Origin: Gigaspora margarita
Taxonomy: Eukaryota; Glomeromycota; Glomeromycetes; Diversisporales; Gigasporaceae
Assembly (NCBI GenBank): GCA_009809945.1
Contig: WTPW01000199.1
Location: forward strand, 108,820 to 172,819
Length of the DNA: 64,000 nt
Direction of reading: 5' to 3'
The translations under genes and the position numbers were made by a program. Every line of letters starts with the position of its first letter. Positions within the stretch are counted from its first letter, which is position 1. Shown here piece by piece: positions 11,759 to 22,772 of this stretch. The notes beneath the pieces were generated by a model. That model was not told where the DNA came from, made no database searches, and saw only the letters and a program-made list of their open reading frames with translations.

Positions 11759-11975
11759 ATAATGCATGCATAATATTTTTATTTACATCAAATACTAATT
11801 AGGAATTGGCCCACTTATGTTAAAGCAGGCCAGATAATTTGTTAATGTGGGCCAGATGATGTGCTAACGCAGGCCAGACAATCTTATATTAAAAATCCCG
11901 CGCGGGAGTTTTTAAATCCTGCGCATCCCATGCAGGATCCCGCGCGGATCCCATGCATTGCCCATCACTATCTAT

Positions 11976-12622
11976 ATATAAAAGACCTTCTAACTATATC
12001 AAAAAGCTGTCCCTAACCCTGACCCTAACCACGAGGTAAAAATTTTTTTGTTGGTGGTTTTATAGATGCTTTTTGCTTCAGCATCCTTCTTAATTAAATA
12101 ACATCGATCATAAATGTGATATCTGTTTACTTTTTTGGCCAATCAAAATCACCTGTGATTATATCGAGGGTAATACAATTCAAGGTCATCACTGGGTTCA
12201 CTCTTCTTGAAACTACCCTAGGGCTGCGTCATTTCAATATTTAGGCCAGTTTCAAATTGACCTAAGTTATTCTTAAATTTGAAACGACGTACATTATTTC
12301 TCAATCCATGAAAAATTAAAAAGATAAATTATATGACAAAGTGATAAAAATTAAATGGCCATTAATAATTGTCGGGGATGATGCTAAAATCGGATGATGC
12401 TGAAATTTGGGGTCTTGATTTGAAACTATAAGCCCTGCTAAAATCCACATATACTCTTTAAATATCAAATCTATACCCAAACCTTACACTAACCCTATAA
12501 GACAAAAATGAAAAAACATCTCAAAAAAATTTTAAAATTTCATATCAAAATAAATAAAAATTTCAGGATCGTCCGATTTCAGCATCATCACCAACAATAA
12601 TTGTAAACGGTCATTTGCCTAA
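11976..12622. other. Intergenic DNA without a recognised gene
   Basis: A short telomere-like run (ctaaccctgaccctaacc) lies near 12008. The motif gatgctgaaat/atttcagcatcat occurs inverted at about 12377-12412 and 12560-12590, suggesting a decayed palindromic element around the gtcggggatg sequence. No coding evidence. Confidence 0.35.
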
Positions 12623-12864
12623 GGCCGTTTGAAGTTAATTTTTCGGTTAACATCACCCCTGGCTGAAGTCTCCCCCCGGAAAATGAACAGCCAATCAAAA
12701 CCTTGGATGACACTCACAGTCACCTGATTTACATCAACCAATGAAATTGCCCACATTTGTTCATTTTTTATATGCTCGTTCATATATTCGTTTCATTTTA
12801 CCCCCTCCCCCTCCCGAGAATTTTAAAAAAGTGATATCAACCGAAGAATCAACTTCAAACGGCC
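12623..12864. mobile_element. Harbinger-like MITE, GGCCGTTTGAAG termini, TAA duplication
   Basis: The left end GGCCGTTTGAAGTTAATTTT, then TCGGTT, is mirrored at the right end (AACCGAAGAATCAACTTC, then AAACGGCC). TAA flanks both sides (12620-12622 and 12865-12867), the 3-bp TWA target duplication expected of PIF/Harbinger elements. A lone end of the same type (aaacggcc followed by TTA) lies at 13961-13968. Non-coding. Confidence 0.7.
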
Positions 12865-13319
12865 TAAAGTATATTTAGATTGGAATTTTGGGTTTACTAA
12901 TTCCCCCAAGTTCCTAATGGTCGAATACAAAATTTTGTATGAAATAAATCACTAAATTAATGTAAAAAAATATCGATTCGAAATAATTGGTTTGTAAATG
13001 TTTATTTAAATATTTCTTTTTACTCATTAAGACTAGTTCTCTAGCTCTTCACAATCGAATAAAAAAAAACACTTAGTAAGCTTTTTTTCAGCTGTTTTTC
13101 TTGAACCTTTTCATCGCAAACTGAAATAAACATCTATGAATATATGAGAGGACAGCCAAGTAGGAACTAAATTTTAACTTTATTTTTTATGATTTATTTT
13201 TTTTTCTCGTTTTTTTTTAATTATTTTTTAATTTTTTTTAATTCGTTTTAATTTATTTTTAAATTATTTTATTTTATTTTAAATTATATTATTTTCATTT
13301 AAATTATTTTTTTATTTTA

Positions 13320-13716
13320 GGCCACGCAAAGTTGATTTTTCGTTTTGCATTACCCGCCGTCCCATTTTTTCAATTTTTTCAATTTTTTTTTTTTTTTTTA
13401 GATCCCAATTGTGCCAATTGTTCGATTTTTGACATGGCAAAAAATTTATTCCAATAATTATTTTCATCCGGTGTCACCCGATGGAGACCTTAATTTCCCG
13501 TAATCGTCCGATAGGACTGACAGGAAAAATATGACTGCCGGCCCAATTTTTTGATTCCTTGTTGTGCAAAATGAAAAATTAGCCTTGTATAACCTTAAAC
13601 GTGAACATTATTTAAATTAAAGCTAAAAAAAAATAAAAATAAAAAATAAATCCGCCCGTCCGTCCCGAATTTTGAAATCCATGTAATGCAAAACGAAAAA
13701 TCAACTTTGCGTGGCC
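13320..13716. mobile_element. Harbinger-like MITE, GGCCACGCAAAG termini, TTA duplication
   Basis: The left end GGCCACGCAAAGTTGATTTT then TCGTTTTGCATTAC is exactly mirrored at the right end. TTA flanks both borders (13317-13319 and 13717-13719). The interior is T-rich with a block around ATCCCAATTGTGCCAATTG that recurs at 36240-36430. Diverged relatives with decayed ends are at 49487-49702 and 58149-58363. No ORF. Confidence 0.8.
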
Positions 13717-13747
13717 TTAATTTTTTTTTTTTTTTATTTTATATTAG

Positions 13748-13861
13748 CTTTAACCGCGAAATAACGCATAGGAAGTTATTTCGAATTTCGGCCTGAATTA
13801 AGTTTAATTTAGGCCGAAATTCGAAATCACACCCCATCACGTTATTTCATGGTTATACTGT
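13748..13861. mobile_element. Short palindromic element with GCGAAATAACG arms
   Basis: AACCGCGAAATAACGC at the left is mirrored by CGTTATTTCATGGTTA at the right, with an inner palindrome gaatttcggcctgaatt / aatttaggccgaaattc. The GGTTATACTGTA that follows resembles pogo/Tigger-type ends. The same GCGAAATAACGC motif occurs at the ends of the element at 24836-25959. Confidence 0.5.
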
Positions 13862-13868
13862 ATTTTTA

Positions 13869-16072
13869 TTGTTTTTTAATTTTTACTTTTTTTTATATGT
13901 TCATTTTACCAGTGGGCATCAGAGGGGAAGGGGGAGATGTGATGTTTGCGAAAATTAAATTCAAACGGCCTTAGTGTTGTGTATAGTAAACGTTCAAAGA
14001 ATATACTTTGTTATTGCGCAGAAGGTTGTTTCTTATGAAATTGGAATTCTAATTTTACTATAGATCGTCATATGACCAGACCTTTTTTCGCCATGGCTAG
14101 GGTATTTGAAAATTTAAGAATGACGTGATCAATTCAAAATCAACTTAAATTGCGAAATAGCGCAGAACAATTCTTGGGATTACCAGCACGATCACGTTTC
14201 GTGTGTTACATTGAATGTTGATAAGGATCAACTTTTTGCTGATTTTTAAAAAATCCTATGTTAGTAGAAGTAATGATTTTCGTTTGTCATTTACGTTTTC
14301 AAATGTTGATCATTATACATTTCTATTTTATCTGAAATCTTTAACAGGTAATTATTGCGATACAGTATTTTTTAAATTTGTGACTATTTGCGACATTTCA
14401 AATATTCATATGATTGTTAAATCTGTAATTTCTTAATTAATGTCATAACGTGACATTATTTTTTAATATGTCACACTAGTCCTGCGCGACATCACATGTC
14501 GCGCAGCTAATAAGTGTGAAAGCCGCTTACCATCTGTTAACTAATTTTGCTTAATATAGATTCTTCATATAATCGCTTATAATAATTTCGCTATCCTTAA
14601 TATATAAGACAATCATAGAATGTTAACCTATTACTTAAATAATCCAATTAAATCATAAGTCAATTGTTTATGAACTCTTTTTCTATCATTGGATTGGAGC
14701 GTGCAATTAATTGAAGTCTTTCTAATAACGACTTTGTTCCAGTACATAGTACAATAGTACGAAATGCAGATTTAAAATTTAACATGCCAGAGCGACATTA
14801 TGGAAAAATAGATGGTCGTAACTCCAGGTTTTTTGACTTTAAGATAAACTGATTGAGTGAGCGTTGGGAACAATATTAAAAAGGAAAAACTAAATTATAA
14901 TAAAAAACCTCAGGAAAATGACGCTATTAGCGATTTACTGTCAAGAACATTGTTGGATTAATGAGATTTTAATGAATTTTGAGGAAGTCTTTATGAGAAC
15001 CGGGACTTGGTGATGCTTGAAACCAATCAGGCCACTATAATATCAACCATGATAGAATATATAATGCACTAGCGTGAATGCTGATGCGAAACTAGTTTTA
15101 CTCACAACCTACCGCTCCTGGGCTTGCATGACAATGTTACGCAGCTACTGTTCTAAATTTAATTGAAAAACCAACTAGTTGACAACTTTTTAATTAATCG
15201 ATTTAAAAAAAATTTAAGCAACTAATGGATTTATAATCAACTGGTTCGATTACAATTAATCGTTAGCTATCAACTATAATTTATATTAATAAACTAAACA
15301 ACTAGTACTATTAATAGTAATGATATAAATCGCAAGCATTGATTGGTAACTAATTGTACTTCTCAGGTTGAGATGCAACTGGTGTGCATTTTTATTTCAA
15401 TTTTATCAGTTTTCAAAGTTTGCAATGTGTTTTACACCACCTGAGTATCCTCCAAAGCATGAAGACACTATTTTTGGATTTAATCTGAATTACTTCGGGT
15501 TCCAATCATAGAATCAGTCATTTACAGTTGTCATTCACTGATTGAAAAATGACTTGGGCGATTCTTGGTATAACTGATTATTAAAATAATACGTAGTTCA
15601 TATTTATTAATGATATTAATAATTTAAGTAGTTCTTTTAGTGTCACATGTTTCATTTTTCAATTATACTTGAATCATTCTTTTTTGTTTTATATATTATA
15701 TTTGAATCGACCTTTTTTTTTTAAATCACTACTAGAAATTAGACCTGTCATTGAATTATAAGTTAGATTTAACCATTTTTAATCAATTTACAATATATAA
15801 TCTATTATAGAAGAGCTTTGATCCATTATCCGTTTTCATATTAAATTTAACGGATATCCGAAAGTTCTATATTTGGTGATGGTAATTTACGGATTTATCC
15901 AATATTCTGTGAGATAAAGGTGAACAATCTACAGATCTACGTCTCATTAAATTTCCATTATATAATACACGAGATATCGAATGAAGATGACTGTCATGTG
16001 AGTGTACATGAAAACCGATATAGTCGAATCAAGCAACCATTCTGACACCTCTTTATGATTAGTATTTATAAG
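13869..16072. other. Intergenic DNA downstream of the transporter gene
   Basis: No gene is supported. A plus-strand open frame at 14215-14436 lies in a repeat: its neighbourhood (gtagaagtaatgattttc and gaaatctttaacaggtaattatt) recurs, diverged, at 60660-60850. A perfect short hairpin, ctgcgcgacat-cac-atgtcgcgcag, lies at 14482-14506 inside inverted tgtcacac/gtgtga ends. Remaining DNA is A/T-rich, with aactagtt-type patches near 15170-15310. Confidence 0.4.
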
Positions 16073-16220
16073 ATATTGGTCATGCAACGATTAATATCAT
16101 GAAATTTGTTTTGTCGGAGCAAATGATTGGCTGACACGTGCCGCATAGCGGCACGTTTCGACCAATCATTTGTTCCGACAGATCAAATTTTGTAATATTT
16201 ATCATCGCATGATCCAATAT
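16073..16220. mobile_element. Palindromic MITE P1 with CGTGCCGCATAGCGGCACG tip
   Basis: Arms of about 70 bp: ATATTGGTCATGC at the left, GCATGATCCAATAT at the right. The tip is the strong GC hairpin acgtgccgc-ata-gcggcacgt. It lies 500 bp past the transporter stop codon. Two other elements, in the transporter intron (20497-20633) and at 50250-50364, share the terminal ATTGG and the same type of tip. Confidence 0.65.
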
Positions 16221-16726
16221 TGATGTTATCGTGCAATTATGATCATGATTTAAAAGTTGTGATTGGCAAACTGAGTTTTAATTTGGGATTGTTGTGATTA
16301 CGTAATAACATAGAAAAAATAACAGTAAGAAATTTTTTCATGATCATATGAGTTTGCACGATAATAAATAATCATTCTAACAGCTCATTATGGTTAGCGT
16401 TAAATAATCATTCTAACAATAACTTTAACTTATTGGATAACAGAAAAATTTACTAACAACTGGGCATTAATTATAACAATTAATTCAAGCAAAATTTCAA
16501 AATTCAGCCTTTCCGTGATAATTATTTCCTTGGATTTATGTATTTCAATGTGAATTTCTAGAAGTTAATTTATTATGATTATTATTATTATTATTGATAA
16601 ATTATTTGAAATTGAAAGATTAAAAACAAAATGTGAAAATATCTAAAGTTAATTATTCAAGAAAAAAGTTCAAGGTATTAATAATTGTATTGTAAATTAT
16701 CTTGATATTTAATGCCATTATTTTTT

Positions 16727-19560
16727 TTAACCATTTAATTCAAAGCAGTGTTCACTTTGAGTCGCTGGATCGTTACCCCACCAAGTCGGAAATTGCACCT
16801 AAATTAAGTCATATTCGTAAACAAATTATATATTGTATATGATTTTAGACGAAATATTAAATGAATATCCTACCTGTGCAATACCAGTAAAACAAATAAA
16901 TAATACAATTGCCATAATTTGTGTACCTGCGTCAAATGCTGCAGACATTACATAATTATATCTATAATATATAAAAGAATGTACATCTTACATCATTAAT
17001 GCAAAAAAGAAAAAAAAATAATAATTAATTAATAAAAAAATAAAAAATAAAACCTACTTTTTCCACCACCTATAAATGATTTAATAAAAAAAATTTTAAG
17101 TTTTAATTCATATACTCGTAATAATAAATAGGTCATATACTTACGTAGTTTTATAACGAAATGCATAAAATTGACTCAAAAAGCTAACAAGTAACCCAGT
17201 GATTATGAAATTTCTTGATGGTCCAGGAAAAGTTGCTAGACCATATAATATCACGGGAGTATTCACGAGATTAAATTTTGACTTTGGAAACTTTCGATGA
17301 AGTAAATAAAATGGTATTGGTAAAAAGAAACCGATTAGGAAGCCCCAGAGGAGTACATTATAAATTGATCCAGCCTACATGTATTAGAAAAATCACAAGT
17401 AGTATTAGGTTCATGCATAATTCATTATTTTAATAATAAATTATTACAATATTATTCGAATTGGCATACCCCAAAAGTCCTTGCCGGTCCAATCAATCCC
17501 CATATTATAGATGCAGTGTTAAATATCTCTGATTGATAGGCAGTCCACTATATATTGTTAAATCGTTCTCTTAACAAATGTTCAAAGATTCGGATAAAAT
17601 GATATATATATGTATATATATGTATATATATAACTACTTACTTGGCCAGACGGATCAGTTTCTGTACCATCAAGATAAGTTCTTTTCGTATCAATTATAA
17701 TCTGCATTGTCCAAAAGTTTACGATGCAACCAATAAGTGTACCCCATATTTGTGATGTGAACATGCTTCTTGGAGGAACTTTCATATAATGACCTTTTAA
17801 TAATGAAAATAAATTTGACAATATTCAGATAATATCAATGATAATAAGTTTTTCTTTAAAATAAGAGGCATACCCAATTTTAGATCTTGAACAAATATCA
17901 AACATTGATTCAAAGACATATATCCATAAGTTTTAAAATATACGTTTGCGATGGGACGACCAGGTAAAATAAAACCGCACACAAGTTCAGTTATAACATT
18001 TAAACCAATTTGCCAATTTGAGATGGCATTAATAATTCCTATTAGTGGACAAGTGTATTGAAATTAACTTTTAAATAAGAGGTTTGAATAAATGAAATTA
18101 AATATTATACCTATCGGAATCACCGTTAATACAGCAAGAACAACGGACAATAATACACCCCACCAAGGTAAATGTGCACCAGTTGTTTCACCAAGGATCA
18201 TTGCGATTATTAACATGACAAAAAAAATACAACCATACCAATAATATGGTACTTCTGTTATCAATATAAGAATTGATAAAGTAAATATCTTTAATAAGTT
18301 TTCCAAAATAATCATTAAAAATGAAATGAACTATTATTGAAACCTGGATAAATGCTCATCATTTTACAATGGATGTCTTCTTTATCTTCCTCTTCACGAG
18401 TTTTTTTATAACGATTCCAAATTTCCTTACCATGAAATAGTGCCACATGAACAATGGTTGCAGGAAGTTGCATGAAATAATAACCATAACACACGGCAAA
18501 TATAGCAGACATAAACACAGGGCTATAATTTGCGTATTCAATATCATCAAGTTCTCCTGATTTGATAATTCTTGTTTGGTTATATCTATAAAAAAAAACA
18601 AAAAGAAAAGAAAAATTATTATTTATATAGTTTAATATCTTTTTAACAATACAACCATCAGAAAAATGATACCTACGTGTGTCCATCTTTATCGAATGAA
18701 TGAGTTGACATGAAAGGAAATTTTTGAGCATCGCTAAATAAAAATAAATTTTAATTTATAAAATTCTACAAGATAAATAATAATCAAGCAATTACTTACA
18801 AAACATTATAATAGTATAGTAACGGACCAATAACCCATGCCGATAAAATCACTCCAAAATAATTATTTACTTGAGACCACCTGAATTATAAGGAAATAAA
18901 ATAAATATAAAATATATCAAGTTTTTAAATGTTTTGCACACGAAAATTATAGACAAAAGTTACCATGGAGTGTACAGTGGGTTCATACTACCAATAGCAT
19001 TCCAATCAAAGGAAAATGAAAGAATTCCAGCACCTCTATAAGCACTTCCCAATGTCTTTATTATATCACTATTTGGAGCCATTAGGCATAGTATTGCAGC
19101 ACTGGATAACCAAGGGAATATATATTGTGGTACAAATTGCCAAACAAAAATTGAAATAAAAGCGATATAGAAAAATCGAACTCTATCTTTTGTTTCTGTA
19201 GTATTGCCATGTAATGTATTGTACAAGGTAGCAAAGACAAGAGCTTGAGGCCAAATCATGTTAATTGGACGAACCAAATCTAAATTTTTAAGCAATTAAC
19301 ATGATGGTTTTAATTAAAAATTTTGAATAAATATTAATTACTTTTAATGATCATAATAGTTATTCATGATAATTAGTTAATGCTGATAATGCATACATTT
19401 TCGAACAAATCCGGCAAGTCCATATCCAATCATTTGTGTGCTAGCCAGTAAAAAAAAGCCAACTAAAAAATTAACTTTAGTATCATAGAACAATTCTTGA
19501 ATTGAGATGATATCCTATAATACGGAATACAAAAAGATAATTATTAAAAGATATTGTAAA

Positions 19561-19593
<33 letters not shown>

Positions 19594-20966
19594 ATGATAA
19601 AGAGATTTGAATAATAAATACCACAGCATACGCGGCCACGCCACCCGCATTGGCAGCAGCAGCTATGCATGCGTGTTCCTTATAGTTAAATGGACCTGCA
19701 CAATCGAAATATAATAAATATTCACACACGATTTTTATTAGTACATATGGAAAAAATCTAAAAAACATAATATTTGTAAAATTAATAAACCTGGATTTAG
19801 ACTAAACTCCCAATTTCTGATGCGAAATTTCTTAGTTGGCAAGATTTTTTCCAACCATTTACCCCCAATATAAGATGCGAGTATCACAAAGAATATAGAA
19901 TAAAGAAGGACATTTGCACGAAAATAGTAGAATACTGATATCGCGGCACCCAGTACGGTAAAGAACTATAATATGTAATTCATAGGGTAAAAATAAATTA
20001 TGTATGCAAAAACAACACCATATTATTTATAGTGTATAACCTAGTAGCAGTCATACATGAAACCACTCGGATAAAGTCGCGTGAATTATATATGTATTAT
20101 ATAAATATTCCATACAACTCATACAACTCCAATCCGGTTCTGACTCTACTTCACATGTCATTTCCATTCTATTTTTAGATATTCAAAAAAATTTCCGCCA
20201 AATTTCCGGATTTCCATAATTCATTTTAATCTTAACCGGTTATAAAATTTGTACAAAATGAGCTTTGTGTTTCATAAGTTAAGATTTAACAATAATCTCA
20301 ATTTTGGTTTGGGAACCTCGGAACCCTATTTTCAAGGCAAAGACCTATATAAACCATATGCTATATTATTGTTCATGTGATATGATCATGTAAAAATTTT
20401 TGCCTTGATATTTTTGTCATAAAATGACATCATCATTTATGCAAAATGTCACGACAAAAAATTTCACATACTAATATAATATGAACAATAACATCAATAT
20501 TGGACATACGAAAATAACAGGAAATTTTTTTCATCGGAGTTAATGTCACTCATGCGCTGCGTAGCAGCACATGAGCGTGACATTAATTCCGATGAAAAAA
20601 ATTCCCTGTTATTTTTCATTGTACGCCCAATATCTTATAAATATCAATAAAAACTTACGGTACTTAACACCCAAAATCGAAAAGTCAAACATGGCAAATT
20701 TGGATCATCATTTGTACTAACAGCCTAAAATTTACAAATATATTTTAATTAATATAAGGAAAAATAACGAATGTAATTAAATGAACTTGATTGTTTACCG
20801 CTGAAACTAAATCAATCACAGAACCAACTTGCGATTCTTCATCGATATTTTTTTCTTCATCTTGAATTTTCTCATTATTAAAATTTTTTTCTCCATAGTT
20901 AGTTTTCTCATTAGCATCGTTATGAACTAAATTTTTATCGTTGTCGTCTGTCTTAGTTTCTGCCAT
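16727..20966 (-). CDS. OPT-family oligopeptide transporter, 17 exons, 745 residues
   Basis: Proton-coupled importer of small peptides, or of metal-chelate/glutathione-type substrates, in a cell membrane; substrate unknown. Exons (minus strand, in order): 20966-20799, 20724-20659, 19965-19791, 19695-19622, 19514-19397, 19279-18964, 18880-18800, 18733-18677, 18585-18344, 18254-18111, 18038-17874, 17793-17642, 17547-17470, 17374-17145, 17069-17058, 16961-16874, 16798-16727. Every junction is GT-AG and phases agree throughout. The start is ATG at 20966, giving a hydrophilic acidic N-terminus of about 55 residues. Family signatures: DDPNLPCLTFRFWVLST (about 62-78), NPGPFNYKEH (135-144), YLVRPINMIWP (about 201-211), LYTPWWSQVNNYFG (about 302-315), PEVPYYWY (432-439), LPGRPIAN (about 505-512), PGPSRNF (about 662-668), YNYVMSAAFDAGT (about 694-706), TWWGN near the C-terminus. 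Many hydrophobic helices. 745 residues is a usual fungal OPT length. It looks intact; a single gene with no operon-like neighbours. Confidence 0.93.
20363..20633. mobile_element. Two abutting palindromic elements inside transporter intron 2
   Basis: Intron 2 of the transporter (20658-19966) holds none of this, but the intron interval as spliced on the minus strand runs from 20658 down to 19966 and this block lies in it. 20497-20633 (P2) has arms ATATTGGACATACGAAAATA / TATTTTTCATTGTACGCCCAATAT and tip ATGCGCTGC-GTA-GCAGCACAT. 20363-20493 is a weaker palindrome with arms TTATTGTTCATGTGATATGA / ATAATATGAACAATAA. Correction for clarity: the intron does contain both elements, which make it about 690 nt against roughly 70-120 nt for most other introns of the gene. 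Confidence 0.6.
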
Positions 20967-21460
20967 GTCGAATAGCAAATGTAGTTATAATAAATATAAT
21001 TTGTTTATTAATAAAGTATTTAATGAAAATTAAGTTGTCATTAACGTAAAAAAGAAACCGTGTAAGATATTGAGAGATTATATATATACAATTTTAAGGA
21101 TAAGATAAATTTGGTAATTGATGTTAGCTGACGCGAGAGAATACAAATACATATAAAAATTTCACATTTCTAAATATTATGGCCTATCCTATTATAGCTT
21201 ATCATTTTTTTATTATATATATTTATATATATATTTTTTTGCAATAGCAATACCGAAATTATATGATTATCATTTATAGAAAAGCGGACGCGAAAGAATA
21301 CAATTGCATATAAAATTTTCATATAAAATGTTTCAACATATTATGACCTATCCTAATATAGCTTATCAATCTACTACAGTGACAACGAATGATTTATTAT
21401 TTATAGAAAAGCGATATTATTTTAGGCAGATTTTTTTTAATGATTGTTACACTTAAAATA
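20967..21460. promoter_or_regulatory. Upstream region of the transporter gene
   Basis: About 500 bp of AT-rich DNA between the transporter start and a pogo-like MITE; the promoter presumably lies here. Two similar stretches are visible: gacgcgagagaatacaaatacatataaaaatttc (near 21131) and gacgcgaaagaatacaattgcatataaaattttc (near 21288), each followed by a tat-tat-ggccta / acatattatgaccta segment and tcctattatagcttatca. This about 155-bp direct duplication is upstream of the gene. No TATA box can be singled out in such AT-rich DNA. Confidence 0.4.
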
Positions 21461-21462
21461 TA

Positions 21463-21651
21463 CAGTCAACACTTTCTATAACGAGTTGTTGGTTCTGGCT
21501 GTTAAAAAAAAGTTCGCTATATAAAATTACAAATGTTTTCTTAAGAAACCATAACTCTTTATATACCGAACTATTTTAAAATTCAAAAAATTTTTAGTTC
21601 ATCATATGCAGAGTTCGTTATAGAAAGGTTCGGTACAAAGATAGTTGACTG
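21463..21651. mobile_element. Pogo/Tigger-like MITE, CAGTCAAC termini, TA flanks
   Basis: CAGTCAACACTTTCTATAACGA at the left is mirrored at the right by TCGTTATAGAAAGG and then GTTGACTG. TA flanks both ends (21461-21462, 21652-21653). 189 bp, no ORF. The termini are typical of TA-inserting pogo/Tigger elements. Related elements are at 46771-46966 and 57343-57683. Confidence 0.75.
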
Positions 21652-21812
21652 TACACTTGAAATAAATATAGTATGACATTCACATTATGAATCGACATAT
21701 GTGCATTCATCTACATACAAATTTGATATCAATATAGATAGGCTTTATTGCCAAATTTGAACCAAATATCAATTAAGCGTACATATTATTTTAATGATCT
21801 TCATGATAGGAA

Positions 21813-22001
21813 ATGATAAAGAATTTAGTTATCGTTATATTTATGGTTGCAGCTTTAATACTATCTGATATACTTGGTGATAGATATGCTTATTGTGAGT
21901 TGATTAATAATTATTGCTATGTTTAAATGTGTAATTTGAAATAGATTTGATAATAAGAAAATATAGGTTTTAAAATGGGATGTCAGTTTATAATTTATTA
22001 A
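21813..22001 (+). CDS. Candidate two-exon short secreted peptide
   Basis: Exon 1 (21813-21894) begins at ATG and encodes MIKNLVIVIFMVAALILSD, a good signal-peptide-like segment. It reaches a GTGAGT donor at 21895. An acceptor (ataTAG, ending 21966) 72 bp downstream joins in phase to an exon ending at TAA 21999-22001. That gives 38 residues with a short tail containing YCFKMGC. Without splicing the frame runs to 21926 (37 residues). Divergently oriented from the transporter, about 850 bp from its start. No family is recognised. Short length and AT-rich context make chance plausible; the hydrophobic leader and well-formed intron are the only support. Confidence 0.3.
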
Positions 22002-22486
22002 TTTATTGTTTTGGGAGTCCGCTTTAATAGATATTTCGTGGTTAATATGTGGTAAGTAATATTTGTAATTTTTAGGGTTTTTGATCTGGTTCGATTTTAA
22101 AAACGTGTTATATTAGGGTGAGGCAATATCTAAGCAATTAAACCTATGTTAACTAGAATCACAATATTTTATATATATAAGTTTTTATAATAAACAATAT
22201 AATTATTATTTAATTGTTTTGTTAATCTAATAATGATAAAAAATTTAAAGACGATTCAATTTCTTGTTAGGGTATCAAATTACTTTGATATTATCACAAA
22301 TTATTTATAAAGATTGAAGAATAAATATATCATATTTAGTTATTTTGATTTTAGATTAGCTAAATTGCGCATTTTCAAAATATATAAATGGCGTTTTTTT
22401 TTTATTACATTTCACAAGATTTAGCGGATGCTTTTTCTTTATCGATCATGCGGTTGAATTTGTGTACATTTGACTTACGTGAGGTG
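22002..22486. other. AT-rich intergenic DNA
   Basis: No supported gene. 22440-22486 includes the target site of the hAT MITE that follows. Confidence 0.35.
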
Positions 22487-22764
22487 TAGTGATACGGACC
22501 GATACAAAAATCTCGTGTCAGGGCCGGCCCAGACTGGCAAGCCTTGGGACGGCTGATCAGGGCTGACAATTTTATTAATGATTTTGAATAATTCTGAAAG
22601 ATACTCACTCAACCTTTCTCAATCTTTAAACATCGATTGAAAGTTATTCAGATTCGTTTCGATCTTTTTTTGCAACCCGAATAAGAGATTCGTATTTAAT
22701 GTTGACTTATTGTCAAAATTCGAAGATACCCTGCTGATATTTTCCAGGCCGGTCCGTATCACTA
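22487..22764. mobile_element. hAT-type MITE with perfect 8-bp target duplication
   Basis: Terminal inverted repeats TAGTGATACGGACCG and CGGTCCGTATCACTA. The 8-bp duplication GTGAGGTG flanks both sides (22479-22486 and 22765-22772). 278 bp with no coding capacity. The combination of 8-bp duplication and TAGTGA.. termini is diagnostic of hAT elements. Confidence 0.85.
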
Positions 22765-22772
22765 GTGAGGTG

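Larger units (their letters stand above)
10430..11970 (+). mobile_element. hAT-like element, copy 2, carrying two nested MITEs
   Basis: Left end TAGTGATGGGCAAATCC and right end GCATTGCCCATCACTA form matching hAT-type termini. No clear 8-bp target duplication was seen (flanks gtttttat and tctatata), so the ends may come from different insertions. Inside are a 10735-10930 block shared with 6220-6420 and 25030-25235, a TA-rich MITE (10933-11103) and a large palindromic MITE (11399-11758). The right 210 bp is shared with copies 1 and 3. No transposase ORF. Confidence 0.55.

Noticed and set aside
10430-11970. Single complete hAT insertion
   Set aside because: Termini match but the 8-bp flanks (gtttttat, tctatata) differ, so completeness is not claimed.
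14215-14436. 73-codon plus-strand open frame
   Set aside because: The surrounding sequence recurs in diverged form near 60660-60850, the composition follows base content, and no motif is visible; treated as repeat.
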